Shown here in pieces: positions 53,524-62,401 of a stretch of DNA of 64,000 nucleotides. The notes under the pieces are model-generated. The model had not been told where the DNA came from. It searched no databases and worked only from the letters and a program-made list of their open reading frames with translations. The stretch comes from an uncultured Lachnospiraceae bacterium (GTDB taxonomy: Bacteria; Bacillota; Clostridia; Lachnospirales; Lachnospiraceae). The DNA is taken from assembly GCA_910585545.1 (NCBI GenBank), contig CAJUFN010000001.1, positions 345,331 through 409,330 of the forward strand. Direction: 5' to 3'. Made by a program: the position numbers and the translations under genes. Within the stretch, counting starts at the first letter, position 1. The number at the start of each line of letters is the position of its first letter.

Positions 53524-56187
53524 TTATTCATAATTTCTTTTTCTGCGATATACCATCGATCCGGCAACTGCTGCACCTGTTATTAGCAACGTTCCGATTA
53601 TCGTATACCATGAGATATCTGCAATTCCCGTCTTTGGAAGCGTTATGTTGAGCTTGTTTGTGATTACAACATAAAACTCATTTTTTGTTCCCGGTACCCG
53701 TTTTGCGGACTCTCCTTCTGCCTGAATCTCTCCTCCCTTTACCTCAATTTTTACATAATCCTTCATTTTATGATGTCCAGTTGGTACTTTTGTTTCCACA
53801 AGATAGTAGGTTTTTCCCGATTGAAGTTCTTCAAAAGTAACAGCCGCCACTTTTACTTTTTGACCTTCTTCTCCTGAAACTTCAGTTAATTGTGTTACAC
53901 CTCTGTCATGCTCTTTAAATTTACCTTCCAAACCATCAATACTCTCTGAACCAGATTCATCCTCATAATATAAAGTAAACTCTGCTCCAGCTAGTGGATT
54001 CCCTTTTGCATCATCTTTGCGAACAGACAACTTATATTTCGTAGCTGTATTTGTTACTTTAACCTCAGCATCCTTATCTTCTTCAATACTGCCTCCGATT
54101 TTATTTGCATTTCCCTCAATCTGTCTCAAAATATTGTCGCCGGCATCACGATAACTTAATTCACTATCAACATTATATCCTTGATTATCCTTCAAACGTT
54201 CTAGCACTTCAAATTTACCTAGCGGCAGATTCTCAATGACTGCTTTTTCACCATCTTGTAAGCTAATGATTCCACCCGAAGTTATCGTGCCTTCTTTTTT
54301 AATAGTTTCAAAATCAGGACCAGTATATATACGATATGGATAATCTGTTTTTAGTTCATTACCGGCTACTCCCCAAAGCTTAACTTCAAAATCAAACTCT
54401 TCATTCTCAGGGATTTCTAGATCCTCAGGGTTCTCTACTTTTTTACTGATTGCTAAAGTTCCGAGTTTCGGCTCATTCTCAACCTCAAAAATAAGCTCTC
54501 TTGCGTTTTCATCCCTATTTTCAAAGGTTGCCGTTACCTTTGTATTCTTATACTCCTCAATTGTCATTTTTTTAATTTTTTCTTCCGCTGCCTCTTTAGT
54601 CGTGAATACTTCAGACCTTTCTTCCCCGTCAGTACACTTCGTCCATTCTACTTTTATGTCTCTTAACTCATTATTTTCAGCTTCGTTCACAACCAGTTCA
54701 ATATCTTCTGCAGCACTTCCGCTTGCTATGTATGCGCCATTCTCAAGTTTTTCAAGTACCTTATCACCCGAACCGTCATTCACTGTGATTGGATTTGGGC
54801 TCTTACTAGTAACCTGAATAGAACTGCCACCCGATACAGTAAATAATTTTTTCTGCTTCTCTCTCTCCTCAGGAGTAAGTTCTTTGTATCCCTCCGGCTC
54901 TTTTGTTTCTTTCACAACATAGTCTCCCGGTTCTAACTCATCAAAAACCACTTTACCATCTTTATCTGTTAATTTTGCTTCCTTTACTTGCTCATTACCT
55001 TGAGTATCTTTTTGATATAAAGTAAATTCCGCACCTGGCAATCCGTTTTTTTCAACCTTGTCAATTTTGGATATCGTTACTTTTCCCTTTGTTTCAGATT
55101 CTGCTATGACTTTTGTATATAACTGGATTTGAAACTTTTTGTACCATTTAAAAGTTGTTGCTTGTGGTGTTTCCATGTCACTTGAAGAATTCGAGTTAAC
55201 TCCCCACCAATTGATATAAGAACGTTCCTGAATTGGAATACCAACTATAACTTCTCCGGACTTCTTTATTCCTGTTATTGAAATAGGTCCAAGGCTTTCA
55301 TTGGCATATTTATCTGCCAAATCTACTTCACTATCTACATTTTCCAAATAAATTCCTGCGAAGGTTATTATTACAGGCTTTCCATCACACCTAATATTAG
55401 CATCAAATCCCGCTGTACTTACACCATTAGATTCACAATCACCTAATAAAATAGTTACTTTCTCTGTTGGCAACTCTAAACTATTGTCTATAAAATAACT
55501 TATATCTTCCATTCGAAGCCGACCGCCCATTTGACTCGGATATTCTCTAATAGGATTTTCAGTTATATTTATTCTGGTATTTCTTGCATAACTTCCCCAG
55601 TACTTAGTAATAGCGGATTCATCATCAACTTCATATGCATTATTCGCTCCTTGCATAGGCATGATATTCACAATGTTATTATTTTTCAAATCAATTATTC
55701 TTGCCCTACGCAACAATCTAATCCCATCAATACTGGATATCTGTTTATTAACCGCATCTATAGCGCCAGCGAAATAGCTTAATATATATTGTATGTCCTC
55801 AATGCCTTCCTTGCTTCCTGCCTCTATTATTTCCTCTGCTGAGGCCAATCTTTCTTTCCTGTTTTCAACAATCGTAAAATTATTAGCATCTGCCCTGATA
55901 GAATCATAAATTGCCTGTGCAAAATTAGTGTCTGTTACTCCTGCCGCTTGAATATTCCAAACTGCAAATTCAACACCTGCCAACTCTTCCAGTTCTTCCA
56001 GCGTTGACTTGTCCTCTGTATTATCTGCTTCTCCTGTCTCGGTATCGCTCTCTATTGGAACTGTCTGAGAATCTTCTGCACGGACCATCGGCATAACCAT
56101 GCTGATTATCATAACTATACTCAGAAAGACACTGCATGCCCTTAATATAAGAAACCGCTTTTCATTCTTCCCTTTTAATAGCAGCAT
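53524..56187 (-). CDS. LPXTG-anchored CnaB-domain tip pilin/adhesin
   Basis: An 887-residue precursor: signal helix (ACSVFLSIVMIISMVMPMVRA), an N-terminal region of about 370 residues without a recognised family, a CnaB domain (KGKVTISKIDKVEKNGLPGAEF ... DYVVKETKEPEGYKE), a second beta domain (LAISKKVENPEDLEIPE), a last CnaB domain (GNPLAGAEFTLYYEDESG ... YYLVETKVPTGH), then LPKTG (850-854) and a membrane helix. I chose the ATG at 56187 (GGGAGG upstream). It is first in the operon and probably forms the tip or base of the pilus. Confidence 0.88.
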   Translation of the reverse strand: MLLLKGKNEKRFLILRACSVFLSIVMIISMVMPMVRAEDSQTVPIESDTETGEADNTEDKSTLEELEELAGVEFAVWNIQAAGVTDTNFAQAIYDSIRADANNFTIVENRKERLASAEEIIEAGSKEGIEDIQYILSYFAGAIDAVNKQISSIDGIRLLRRARIIDLKNNNIVNIMPMQGANNAYEVDDESAITKYWGSYARNTRINITENPIREYPSQMGGRLRMEDISYFIDNSLELPTEKVTILLGDCESNGVSTAGFDANIRCDGKPVIITFAGIYLENVDSEVDLADKYANESLGPISITGIKKSGEVIVGIPIQERSYINWWGVNSNSSSDMETPQATTFKWYKKFQIQLYTKVIAESETKGKVTISKIDKVEKNGLPGAEFTLYQKDTQGNEQVKEAKLTDKDGKVVFDELEPGDYVVKETKEPEGYKELTPEEREKQKKLFTVSGGSSIQVTSKSPNPITVNDGSGDKVLEKLENGAYIASGSAAEDIELVVNEAENNELRDIKVEWTKCTDGEERSEVFTTKEAAEEKIKKMTIEEYKNTKVTATFENRDENARELIFEVENEPKLGTLAISKKVENPEDLEIPENEEFDFEVKLWGVAGNELKTDYPYRIYTGPDFETIKKEGTITSGGIISLQDGEKAVIENLPLGKFEVLERLKDNQGYNVDSELSYRDAGDNILRQIEGNANKIGGSIEEDKDAEVKVTNTATKYKLSVRKDDAKGNPLAGAEFTLYYEDESGSESIDGLEGKFKEHDRGVTQLTEVSGEEGQKVKVAAVTFEELQSGKTYYLVETKVPTGHHKMKDYVKIEVKGGEIQAEGESAKRVPGTKNEFYVVITNKLNITLPKTGIADISWYTIIGTLLITGAAVAGSMVYRRKRNYE

Positions 56188-56302
56188 ATTTATTCCTCCC
56201 ATCTTAATTCCAGATATATTTTAACTAAAAGTATGGACTAATTTTTTAGCCCATGCTAAACACGCTACTTCCACATCCCCACATATCATTCATTTATTTA
56301 CT

Positions 56303-56331
56303 ATGATACTTCTTTCCCTACTCAAAGTCAA
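56303..56331 (-). promoter_or_regulatory. pilus operon promoter
   Basis: Minus-strand TTGACT (56326-56331), 17 nt, TATCAT (56303-56308). About 105 nt of leader follow, including a hairpin at 56233-56258 (ATGGxCTAA pairing with TTAGxCCAT). Confidence 0.7.
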
Positions 56332-56465
56332 TACAAGGCAAGATGAATTATGTGAATTTTTGGCAAAATTTACATAATTTTCCCCCTTGTTTTTTCATCT
56401 TATCAAGGAAAAACCAGACCTTTTCCCTTCTTTTTTAGGACTATGTAGGTTTTCACTTTTCGCCA

Positions 56466-56494
56466 TTGACAGCATTTTTATTTACTTTTATACT
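56466..56494 (+). promoter_or_regulatory. promoter of the NSS transporter gene
   Basis: TTGACA (56466-56471), 17 nt, TATACT (56489-56494). It is divergent from the pilus promoter; the 370-bp gap between the two genes holds only these promoters and AT-rich sequence. Confidence 0.75.
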
Positions 56495-56561
56495 AAAATA
56501 GTCTGCCGTTTTACATATTTCGGCATAGATAAAATTTAATATAGGAATGAGGTTTACATTT

Positions 56562-57929
56562 ATGGAAAGAGAAAAACTTGGTTCTCGTCTCGGTTTTATC
56601 CTTTTATCTGCCGGCTGTGCAATCGGTATCGGCAATGTCTGGAAATTTCCTTATATGACGGGGCAATACGGCGGCGGCGCATTCGTACTCTTCTACGTGT
56701 TCTTTTTGCTTGTGCTTGGACTCCCGATTATGTCTATGGAATTTGCCGTAGGAAGAGCAAGCAGAAAAAGTCCGGTGAAGGCTTACAATGCTTTGGAAAA
56801 GCCTGGTCAGAAGTGGCATCTGCATGGGTATGCAGCGCTTGCAGGTAACTACCTGTTAATGATGTTCTATACAACAGTTGCGGGCTGGATGCTTCATTAT
56901 TTTTATCTGACTGCTACAGGTAAGTTTACAGGTGCTTCTCCTGATGCAGTAGCGAATACATTTGGCGAGATGCTGTCACAGCCGGGCGTTATGACATTTT
57001 GGATGATTCTGGTTGTTGTGATCGGATTTGGAATCTGTTCTTTTGGATTACAAAAAGGTCTGGAGCGTATTACGAAGGTAATGATGATTGCATTGTTATT
57101 GATCATGATTGTGCTTGCTGTCAACAGTATTACTATGAACGGCGCTTCTGAAGGTCTTTCTTTCTACCTGCTCCCTGATTTTGGAAAAATGAAAGAAGTC
57201 GGAATTCTTACAACAATTGTTGGCTCTATGAATCAGGCATTTTTTACCTTAAGCCTTGGTATTGGTGCCATGGCAATCTTTGGAAGTTATATCGGTAAAG
57301 AGCGTGCACTTTTTGGTGAAGCAGTAAATGTTGCGATTCTTGATACTTTTGTAGCAATCGTAGCGGGACTTATTATCTTCCCGGCATGTTTCTCTTTTGG
57401 TGTGGAAGCGGACAGCGGTCCGAGTCTTATTTTCATTACATTGCCAAATATTTTTAATCACATTCCGCTTGGAAGACTTTGGGGAAGCTTATTCTTCGTC
57501 TTTATGTCTTTCGCGGCATTTTCGACCGTACTGGCAGTATTTGAAAATATCATCTCCTGTGGTATGGATTTGACTGGATGTTCCCGCAGGAAATCTGCTT
57601 TTGTCAACCTGGTGCTGATGTTCTTATTATCACTGCCATGTGTACTTGGATATAATCTTTGGTCTTCTATCACACCATTTGGCGCTAATTCTACGATTAT
57701 GGATTTGGAAGATTTCCTCGTAAGTAATATTTTACTTCCACTTGGTTCTTTGGTTTATCTACTCTTTTGTGTCAGCAGATACGGATGGGGCTGGGAGAAT
57801 TTTACGAAAGAGGCTAATACCGGAAAAGGACTTAAGATTGCCTCTTGGATGCGTTTTTACTTAACTTATATCCTGCCATTTATCGTAATCATCATCTTCG
57901 TACTTGGCATTAAGGACAAATTCTTCTAA
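56562..57929 (+). CDS. neurotransmitter:sodium symporter (NSS/SNF) family transporter
   Basis: This 455-residue protein has about 11-12 helices with the NSS N terminus KLGSRLGFILLSAGCAIGIGNVWKFPYMTGQYGGGAFVLFY, where the unwound helix 1 binds sodium and substrate. Bacterial members such as LeuT, MhsT and tryptophan transporters import amino acids, so an amino-acid substrate is likely. I chose the ATG at 56562 (GAGG upstream). The window's codon style is unchanged here; it seems a core gene. Confidence 0.93.
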   Translation: MEREKLGSRLGFILLSAGCAIGIGNVWKFPYMTGQYGGGAFVLFYVFFLLVLGLPIMSMEFAVGRASRKSPVKAYNALEKPGQKWHLHGYAALAGNYLLMMFYTTVAGWMLHYFYLTATGKFTGASPDAVANTFGEMLSQPGVMTFWMILVVVIGFGICSFGLQKGLERITKVMMIALLLIMIVLAVNSITMNGASEGLSFYLLPDFGKMKEVGILTTIVGSMNQAFFTLSLGIGAMAIFGSYIGKERALFGEAVNVAILDTFVAIVAGLIIFPACFSFGVEADSGPSLIFITLPNIFNHIPLGRLWGSLFFVFMSFAAFSTVLAVFENIISCGMDLTGCSRRKSAFVNLVLMFLLSLPCVLGYNLWSSITPFGANSTIMDLEDFLVSNILLPLGSLVYLLFCVSRYGWGWENFTKEANTGKGLKIASWMRFYLTYILPFIVIIIFVLGIKDKFF

Positions 57930-58043
57930 AACATATCTGGAATCTATTTTCATGAAAAACATATTTTTCTTGGATTTCATGAAACATGTGCAAGCTCTCC
58001 TTCATATTATGGAATTGTAATTAACAAATATGGAGGTTCTACT

Positions 58044-58271
58044 ATGAGCGATTTAAGTGCAACAAACTGTGGATGTGGATGTGAAGAGGTAAGAAGCAAC
58101 GGAGGATGCGGTAATTTCCTTTGGATCATCATTTTGCTTAGCTGCTGCGGCGGATGCAATGGCTTCGGCAATGGTTTTGGCGGTGGCTGCGGCAACGGAG
58201 GATGCGGAGACAACAACTGTCTTTGGCTGATTCTCTTATTGTGCTGCTGCGGCGGATGCAACTGCTTCTAA
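58044..58271 (+). CDS. Cys/Gly-rich miniprotein with two hydrophobic segments
   Basis: A 75-residue protein with a perfect GGAGG 7 nt before the ATG. It has 18 cysteines. Layout: polar Cys-rich head (NCGCGCEE), hydrophobic LWIIILLSCCGGCNG, a Gly/Asn/Cys linker, and a second LWLILLLCCCGGCNCF, which looks like a tandem duplication of the hydrophobic-CCGGC unit. It resembles Lachnospiraceae proteins sometimes labelled chorion-class high-cysteine. The function is unknown; a membrane, spore-coat or metal-related role is possible. A terminator follows. Confidence 0.75.
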   Translation: MSDLSATNCGCGCEEVRSNGGCGNFLWIIILLSCCGGCNGFGNGFGGGCGNGGCGDNNCLWLILLLCCCGGCNCF

Positions 58272-58295
58272 TCTTAAAATGTACTATTAGTAAAT

Positions 58296-58326
58296 ATCCC
58301 GGGCGATTCTTTCGTCCGGGATGTTT
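58296..58326 (+). terminator. terminator of the Cys-rich gene
   Basis: Hairpin ATCCCGG...CCGGGAT followed by GTTTT. Nearly the same hairpin recurs at 59904-59937. Confidence 0.75.
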
Positions 58327-58447
58327 TACCTTCTTTTTCACGCAATACAACCTTCACACGCACCGGTTGCATCATACTTCAACTGACCATTTTTTAATTC
58401 CTTTGTATACTATTTTTTTGGATTATCTATTTTTCGTTCTCCATTAA

Positions 58448-59737
58448 CTAGTCTTCCCAAGTCCATTCACCAACCATTTCTTTTACTTCTTCCTCGTAAT
58501 CACGAATTACTGGAATTGCACCATATTTACCATATAAATAATCCTTTGAAAAGCTTGCATCGGATCTAGCTCTTATATCTGCTAACGTATATATAGATGA
58601 TTCTCCTCTCTTATTTTTATCAATAAATGCTATTTCATCTCTTCTGAATTGCTTTCTATTCATTAATGATATATCATGTGTAGTAAATATTAATTGAGCT
58701 TTTTTATTCTTTTCACTTTGATATAAATCTACAATAAATTTTGTCAGTACTGGATGTAATCTTGCCGAAATCTCATCTACAATAAAAACGCCTCCTTTAT
58801 CCATCATATTTAGAATATATTGTATAAATGAGAAATACCTTATTGTTCCTGATGATTCTTCGCGCAAATCAAACTCTTCCTGTTTAACAATGATCCCCTC
58901 ATCGTTATATACATCATGTAATGTTTTTATTTTATATTTCTTTCCGTTTTTATCTTCTACTGGCTCTACTCTTAATCCTGATATACCAATATCTGCAACT
59001 CGTAAAAATCTCTCTATGATAGCTCTATACTCTTCGTCTTCCAATAGCCTTTTGGATAGAGTTATACCTGAAACCATACCCTTAATACTCGATTCAATAA
59101 TAACCTCAAAATGAACATTAAAATTCTTTTTTAAATATTCCTTAAAACCATCAACAAGACTTTTTACTTCTCCATCAGCAAAATAATCTAATGTTCCAAT
59201 GTATAAGCGATCTTCCCTTACTTTATCAATTTTTTGTAACTCTTTCTCATACCCCTTTCCAAATGTAAGTTCATTTTTAGCTCTATCGAAAACTTCTTTT
59301 TCATTTACAAGCAACCATTCGGTTTCAATAATATAATCATTACTCTCCAAATCATCTTTTATCGAAAAACCATACTGATAAGTTGTATCATCATGATTAA
59401 ATATTATTTCAAACTCAGATTCTTCTTTAATCTTTTCATTTAGCTTAAATGATGTACGTCGAATATCTGGCATTTTTTCTACTTTATCCATATCATCATC
59501 TTTATGACCAGCTCCAAAAAATTGATTAAAAATATAACTTTCAAAAAAATAGAGTGCACTTACTAAATTTGATTTTCCACTTGCATTTTTTCCATATATA
59601 GCTAATGTTTTTAAAATTTTATTATCCTTCAAATCAATAACATGACTTTTCATATCTTTATAACTGACAGCTCTGAGATCCAGAATAACCTCATTTTTAA
59701 AAGATGCAAAATTCTTAATTCTAAACATTATCAACAT
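58448..59737 (-). CDS. orphan AAA_15-type ATPase
   Basis: This 429-residue ATPase starts MLIMFRIKNFASFKNEVILDL and has Walker A GKNASGKS (49-56), a signature-like REESSGTIRYFSFI, Walker B GVFIVDEISARLHP and H-loop IFTTHDISLMN. It belongs to the same broad group as the 29351-30460 ATPase but is only distantly similar. Homologues often pair with a small RloB- or nuclease-type partner in phage defence, and none follows here. I chose the ATG at 59737 (GGAG 8 nt upstream). AT-rich codon use suggests acquisition. Confidence 0.75.
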   Translation of the reverse strand: MLIMFRIKNFASFKNEVILDLRAVSYKDMKSHVIDLKDNKILKTLAIYGKNASGKSNLVSALYFFESYIFNQFFGAGHKDDDMDKVEKMPDIRRTSFKLNEKIKEESEFEIIFNHDDTTYQYGFSIKDDLESNDYIIETEWLLVNEKEVFDRAKNELTFGKGYEKELQKIDKVREDRLYIGTLDYFADGEVKSLVDGFKEYLKKNFNVHFEVIIESSIKGMVSGITLSKRLLEDEEYRAIIERFLRVADIGISGLRVEPVEDKNGKKYKIKTLHDVYNDEGIIVKQEEFDLREESSGTIRYFSFIQYILNMMDKGGVFIVDEISARLHPVLTKFIVDLYQSEKNKKAQLIFTTHDISLMNRKQFRRDEIAFIDKNKRGESSIYTLADIRARSDASFSKDYLYGKYGAIPVIRDYEEEVKEMVGEWTWED

Positions 59738-59903
59738 AAATATCACTCCCTCTTTCGCTTTCTATGTATTTACTATACTATTATTTTATCTACCATTCAA
59801 CAGAAAATTCGTTTTTTTCGTTTTTTTCTAATAGGAATTTAAATTTTTATTATTTTTCCGAAACAAATATTCGTTCTTTTCGATTTTTGTTGTTTTCACA
59901 TCA

Positions 59904-59937
59904 AAAAAATATCCCGGGCAATTTTTTCGTCCGGGAT
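59904..59937 (-). terminator. terminator of the 53-codon gene
   Basis: Minus-strand ATCCCGG...CCGGGAT hairpin followed by ATTTTTT, 13 bp after the stop codon. Confidence 0.8.
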
Positions 59938-59949
59938 GTTTTATTTTCA

Positions 59950-60111
59950 CTATTCTATCCGATTGGCTTTTTTGAACTCTTCTGCATATCGATTGCTATA
60001 GCTTGTATGTGTGTTCTCTTCTTTTCTTTCATCTTTGATTTGCTTTGTCAGCATACAAGCTTCATCCAACTCAAATACTGCATTTCCATTGATAATTAAT
60101 CTTCTTTCCAT
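59950..60111 (-). CDS. small 53-residue protein of unknown function
   Basis: This short ORF reads MERRLIINGNAVFELDEACM... and ends EEFKKANRIE. It is supported by AAGGTG about 7 nt before the ATG and by a strong terminator directly after the stop. The sequence is charged and polar, probably a small soluble helical protein with a beta hairpin at the start. I do not recognise the family. It could be a small regulator or antitoxin-like protein. Confidence 0.55.
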   Translation of the reverse strand: MERRLIINGNAVFELDEACMLTKQIKDERKEENTHTSYSNRYAEEFKKANRIE

Positions 60112-60210
60112 TCTTTTCACCTTCATTTTCTTTTCTCTATATTATATGATGTTTTCATATTTTCGTTTTTTTATACATATATATGGATAACGCATTGAAA
60201 GGAGGTACTT

Positions 60211-60765
60211 ATGAACCAGGAAACACCCTACCCTATGACTCCTTTTGACATAAAGATAACGGATGACAATCTTCAGATGATGAAACTCCTCCTGCCATAC
60301 GTCCCTCCTTCCATGCAAAAAATGCTAGGTATCTATGTGAAATTTTTAGAAATGCAGCATGCTCTTAATTATTTTCATTCAGCTACTTTAGACGCACAAT
60401 CTTTTGAGCAAAAAAATCACTCTTTATTTACTATGCTTGGTGAGATTCGTCCTTATCTGCGCGGCAAACAGACAGATATGATCGACCAGCTGCTTCAGGC
60501 AAGCCAGATGATGGAAATGTTCCAGACTTTTCAGGATATGTCTTCGGATAATGCTGATCCAATGTCTATGATGATGGGAATGCTTTCTCCAGAACAGCAA
60601 ACGATGTTTGAAACATATAACGATATGTTTGCGAATATGGATATAGGAAACGCGGAAAAAAATAAAGATAAAAATATGGATTATGATATTGAGAAAGGAA
60701 GTGATATGTATGAACGAATGGATGAATCATCCGGCAATGGAAAAGATGGATCCGCTCAAGCGTGA
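60211..60765 (+). CDS. methionine-rich acidic protein of unknown function
   Basis: A 184-residue helical protein with AAAGGAGG before the ATG. It has the segment LQMMKLLLPYVPPSMQKMLGIYVKFLEMQHALNYF, then a methionine-rich, amphipathic part (DPMSMMMGMLSPEQQTMFETY) and a polar acidic tail. It has no signal or membrane helix. Its 3' end overlaps the next gene by 56 bp in another frame, so the two are coupled. I do not recognise the family; similar pairs occur in Lachnospiraceae. Confidence 0.7.
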   Translation: MNQETPYPMTPFDIKITDDNLQMMKLLLPYVPPSMQKMLGIYVKFLEMQHALNYFHSATLDAQSFEQKNHSLFTMLGEIRPYLRGKQTDMIDQLLQASQMMEMFQTFQDMSSDNADPMSMMMGMLSPEQQTMFETYNDMFANMDIGNAEKNKDKNMDYDIEKGSDMYERMDESSGNGKDGSAQA

Positions 60766-60994
60766 ATTGATCAAACGTGCTGCCGAACAGACTTCCGGCA
60801 AAAACGGTAAAGATTTAGCTCCGGTGATGATGGCTCTGATTGGCAATGCCAATAAGCGTGGTATCCATTTTACTTCAGAAGAAACCAGCTTGATTTTGAA
60901 TATTTTAAAAGAAGGCAAATCTGAAAAGGAACGCGCTCAGATCGATCAAATGATACAAATGACGAATTCATTACTTAAGCGGGGGCCAAAATAG
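60710..60994 (+). CDS. 94-residue helical protein of unknown function
   Basis: Starts MNEWMNHPAMEKMDPLKRELIKRAAEQTSG, with AAAGGAAG 8 nt before the ATG at 60710. The remaining sequence (DLAPVMMALIGNANKRGIHF, then SLILNILKEGKSEKERAQID) suggests a compact helical bundle. It overlaps the preceding gene by 56 bp, and the shared methionine-rich style suggests that the two proteins form a complex. A terminator begins inside the last codons. Confidence 0.7.
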   Translation: MNEWMNHPAMEKMDPLKRELIKRAAEQTSGKNGKDLAPVMMALIGNANKRGIHFTSEETSLILNILKEGKSEKERAQIDQMIQMTNSLLKRGPK

Positions 60995-61009
60995 GCTTCC
61001 CCGCTTAAG
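60974..61009. terminator. terminator between the paired small genes and the thioesterase gene
   Basis: Perfect arms CTTAAGCGGGG and CCCCGCTTAAG around a 14-nt loop, with T-rich sequence after it. It can serve both converging genes. Confidence 0.8.
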
Positions 61010-61019
61010 CTTTATATTT

Positions 61020-61511
61020 TTAAAATCCTTCTGTTTTTCTTACCATACGCATCTTTCGCCTTCTTTGGGCGGCTTCCCATTCTGCCCGTTCGCTCTCGTT
61101 TTGCAGGATTAAGCCCGGTACTTCTTTTGGCTGGTCATTTTCATCCAGCGCTACCATTGTAAAATATGCGCGATTGATTGCATGACGGTAACCTTCTGTA
61201 TTCTCTATATACGTATCTACCCGGACTTCCATAGAAGTCTTCCCTACATAGGTTAGCTTCCCGATCAACACAAGAGTATCATTCTGATAAGCCCCTTTGA
61301 TGAATCGAAGATTGTCTACCGATGCTGTCGTTACATTGCTTCTGCTGTGGCGTTTTGCAACCAGTCCCGCAGTCTCATCTATCCACTGCATTAAGATGCC
61401 GCCAAACAAACGTCCTGCACCATTTAGATGATTCGGCCGAATCATATGCATCGTCTCTACCCTAGATTCTTCTATACTTCGTTCTATCATATCTATTTCA
61501 CCCATTTCCAT
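61020..61511 (-). CDS. acyl-CoA thioesterase (hotdog fold, YciA/BACH type)
   Basis: This 163-residue single hotdog-domain protein contains the family motif IRPNHLNGAGRLFGGILMQWIDETAGLVAKRHS, with the catalytic acidic residue in the long helix, then VTTASVDNLRFIKGAYQNDTL. It hydrolyses acyl-CoAs in the cytoplasm. The start is either 61511 or the ATG seven codons later; the ribosome site favours neither clearly. It is divergent from truA. Confidence 0.9.
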   Translation of the reverse strand: MEMGEIDMIERSIEESRVETMHMIRPNHLNGAGRLFGGILMQWIDETAGLVAKRHSRSNVTTASVDNLRFIKGAYQNDTLVLIGKLTYVGKTSMEVRVDTYIENTEGYRHAINRAYFTMVALDENDQPKEVPGLILQNESERAEWEAAQRRRKMRMVRKTEGF

Positions 61512-61567
61512 TTTTCTTTCTGTCTGTTATACTAAATCTAATTGAACACATTGTAAAGGAGATTCTT

Positions 61568-62314
61568 ATGAGAAATATCAAATTAACGATAGAATATGAC
61601 GGAAGCCGCTATCAGGGCTGGCAGCGACTTGGTAAAAACGAATCCGGACAGACGATTCATCAAAAACTTTCAGAGGTTTTGGAAAAACTTATGGGAAAAC
61701 CTGTGGAAATAAATTGCGGACATCGTACAGAAACTGGCGTACATGCTTATGCACAGGTTGCGAATTTTAAAACTGACGCAGCTCATTCTTGCCGCGAAAT
61801 CAAACAATATCTCAACCGCTATCTTCCGATGGATATCGCAGTTCTTTCCGCCGAAGACATGCCGGAACGATTCCACGCATCTTTAAATGCAGTTTCCCGC
61901 ACATACACCTACCACATTCTGATTGGAGATGTACCAAGTGTCTTTGACCGTAAATATGCATACTACGCTTTCCAGAAACCAGATATCACACTCATGAAAC
62001 AAGCCGCCGCCTGTTTCGTTGGAAAACATGATTTTTTCAATCTTTCTTCTGGAAAAAAGAAAAAAGGAACCGAAAAAGAAATTTATGAAATTGACATCTA
62101 TGGCAATTCCTCTGAAATCCTGATTACGATTTGCGCTAATGATTTCTTGCATAATATGGCACGGCTGATCATTGGCTTTCTTTTAGACGTAGGTCTTGGC
62201 AAACGAAAACTAGAAGATGTTAATCTTCTTTTGAATTCAACATCCACTTTGGAATTCACTGTGATTCCAGCCGATCCAAAAGGATTGTTTCTTCAGGAAA
62301 TCACATATAAATAG
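61568..62314 (+). CDS. truA: tRNA pseudouridine synthase A
   Basis: TruA isomerises U38-40 in the anticodon arm. Its 248 residues begin NIKLTIEYDGSRYQGWQR and contain CGHRTETGVHAYAQVANF; the catalytic aspartate position of the RTDxGVHA motif is E here (RTETGVHA), which is unusual and deserves attention. Later motifs FHASLNAVSRTYTYHI and NDFLHNMARLIIGFLLDVG are normal. AAAGGAG precedes the ATG. The strong terminator at 62354 and the repeat array follow. Confidence 0.9.
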   Translation: MRNIKLTIEYDGSRYQGWQRLGKNESGQTIHQKLSEVLEKLMGKPVEINCGHRTETGVHAYAQVANFKTDAAHSCREIKQYLNRYLPMDIAVLSAEDMPERFHASLNAVSRTYTYHILIGDVPSVFDRKYAYYAFQKPDITLMKQAAACFVGKHDFFNLSSGKKKKGTEKEIYEIDIYGNSSEILITICANDFLHNMARLIIGFLLDVGLGKRKLEDVNLLLNSTSTLEFTVIPADPKGLFLQEITYK

Positions 62315-62353
62315 TACGTGATTCTTTTCTAACAGCATTATAATACAAGTTTG

Positions 62354-62390
62354 TTTGCCCGGTATTTTAGCCGGGCAAATTTCTTCTTTT
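62354..62390 (+). terminator. truA terminator, first unit of the repeat array
   Basis: TTTGCCCGG and CCGGGCAAA form a 9-bp stem with an 8-nt loop, followed by TTTCTTCTTTT. It is the most stable hairpin of the array that follows. Confidence 0.85.
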
Positions 62391-62401
62391 CCTCTCCTTT
62401 T

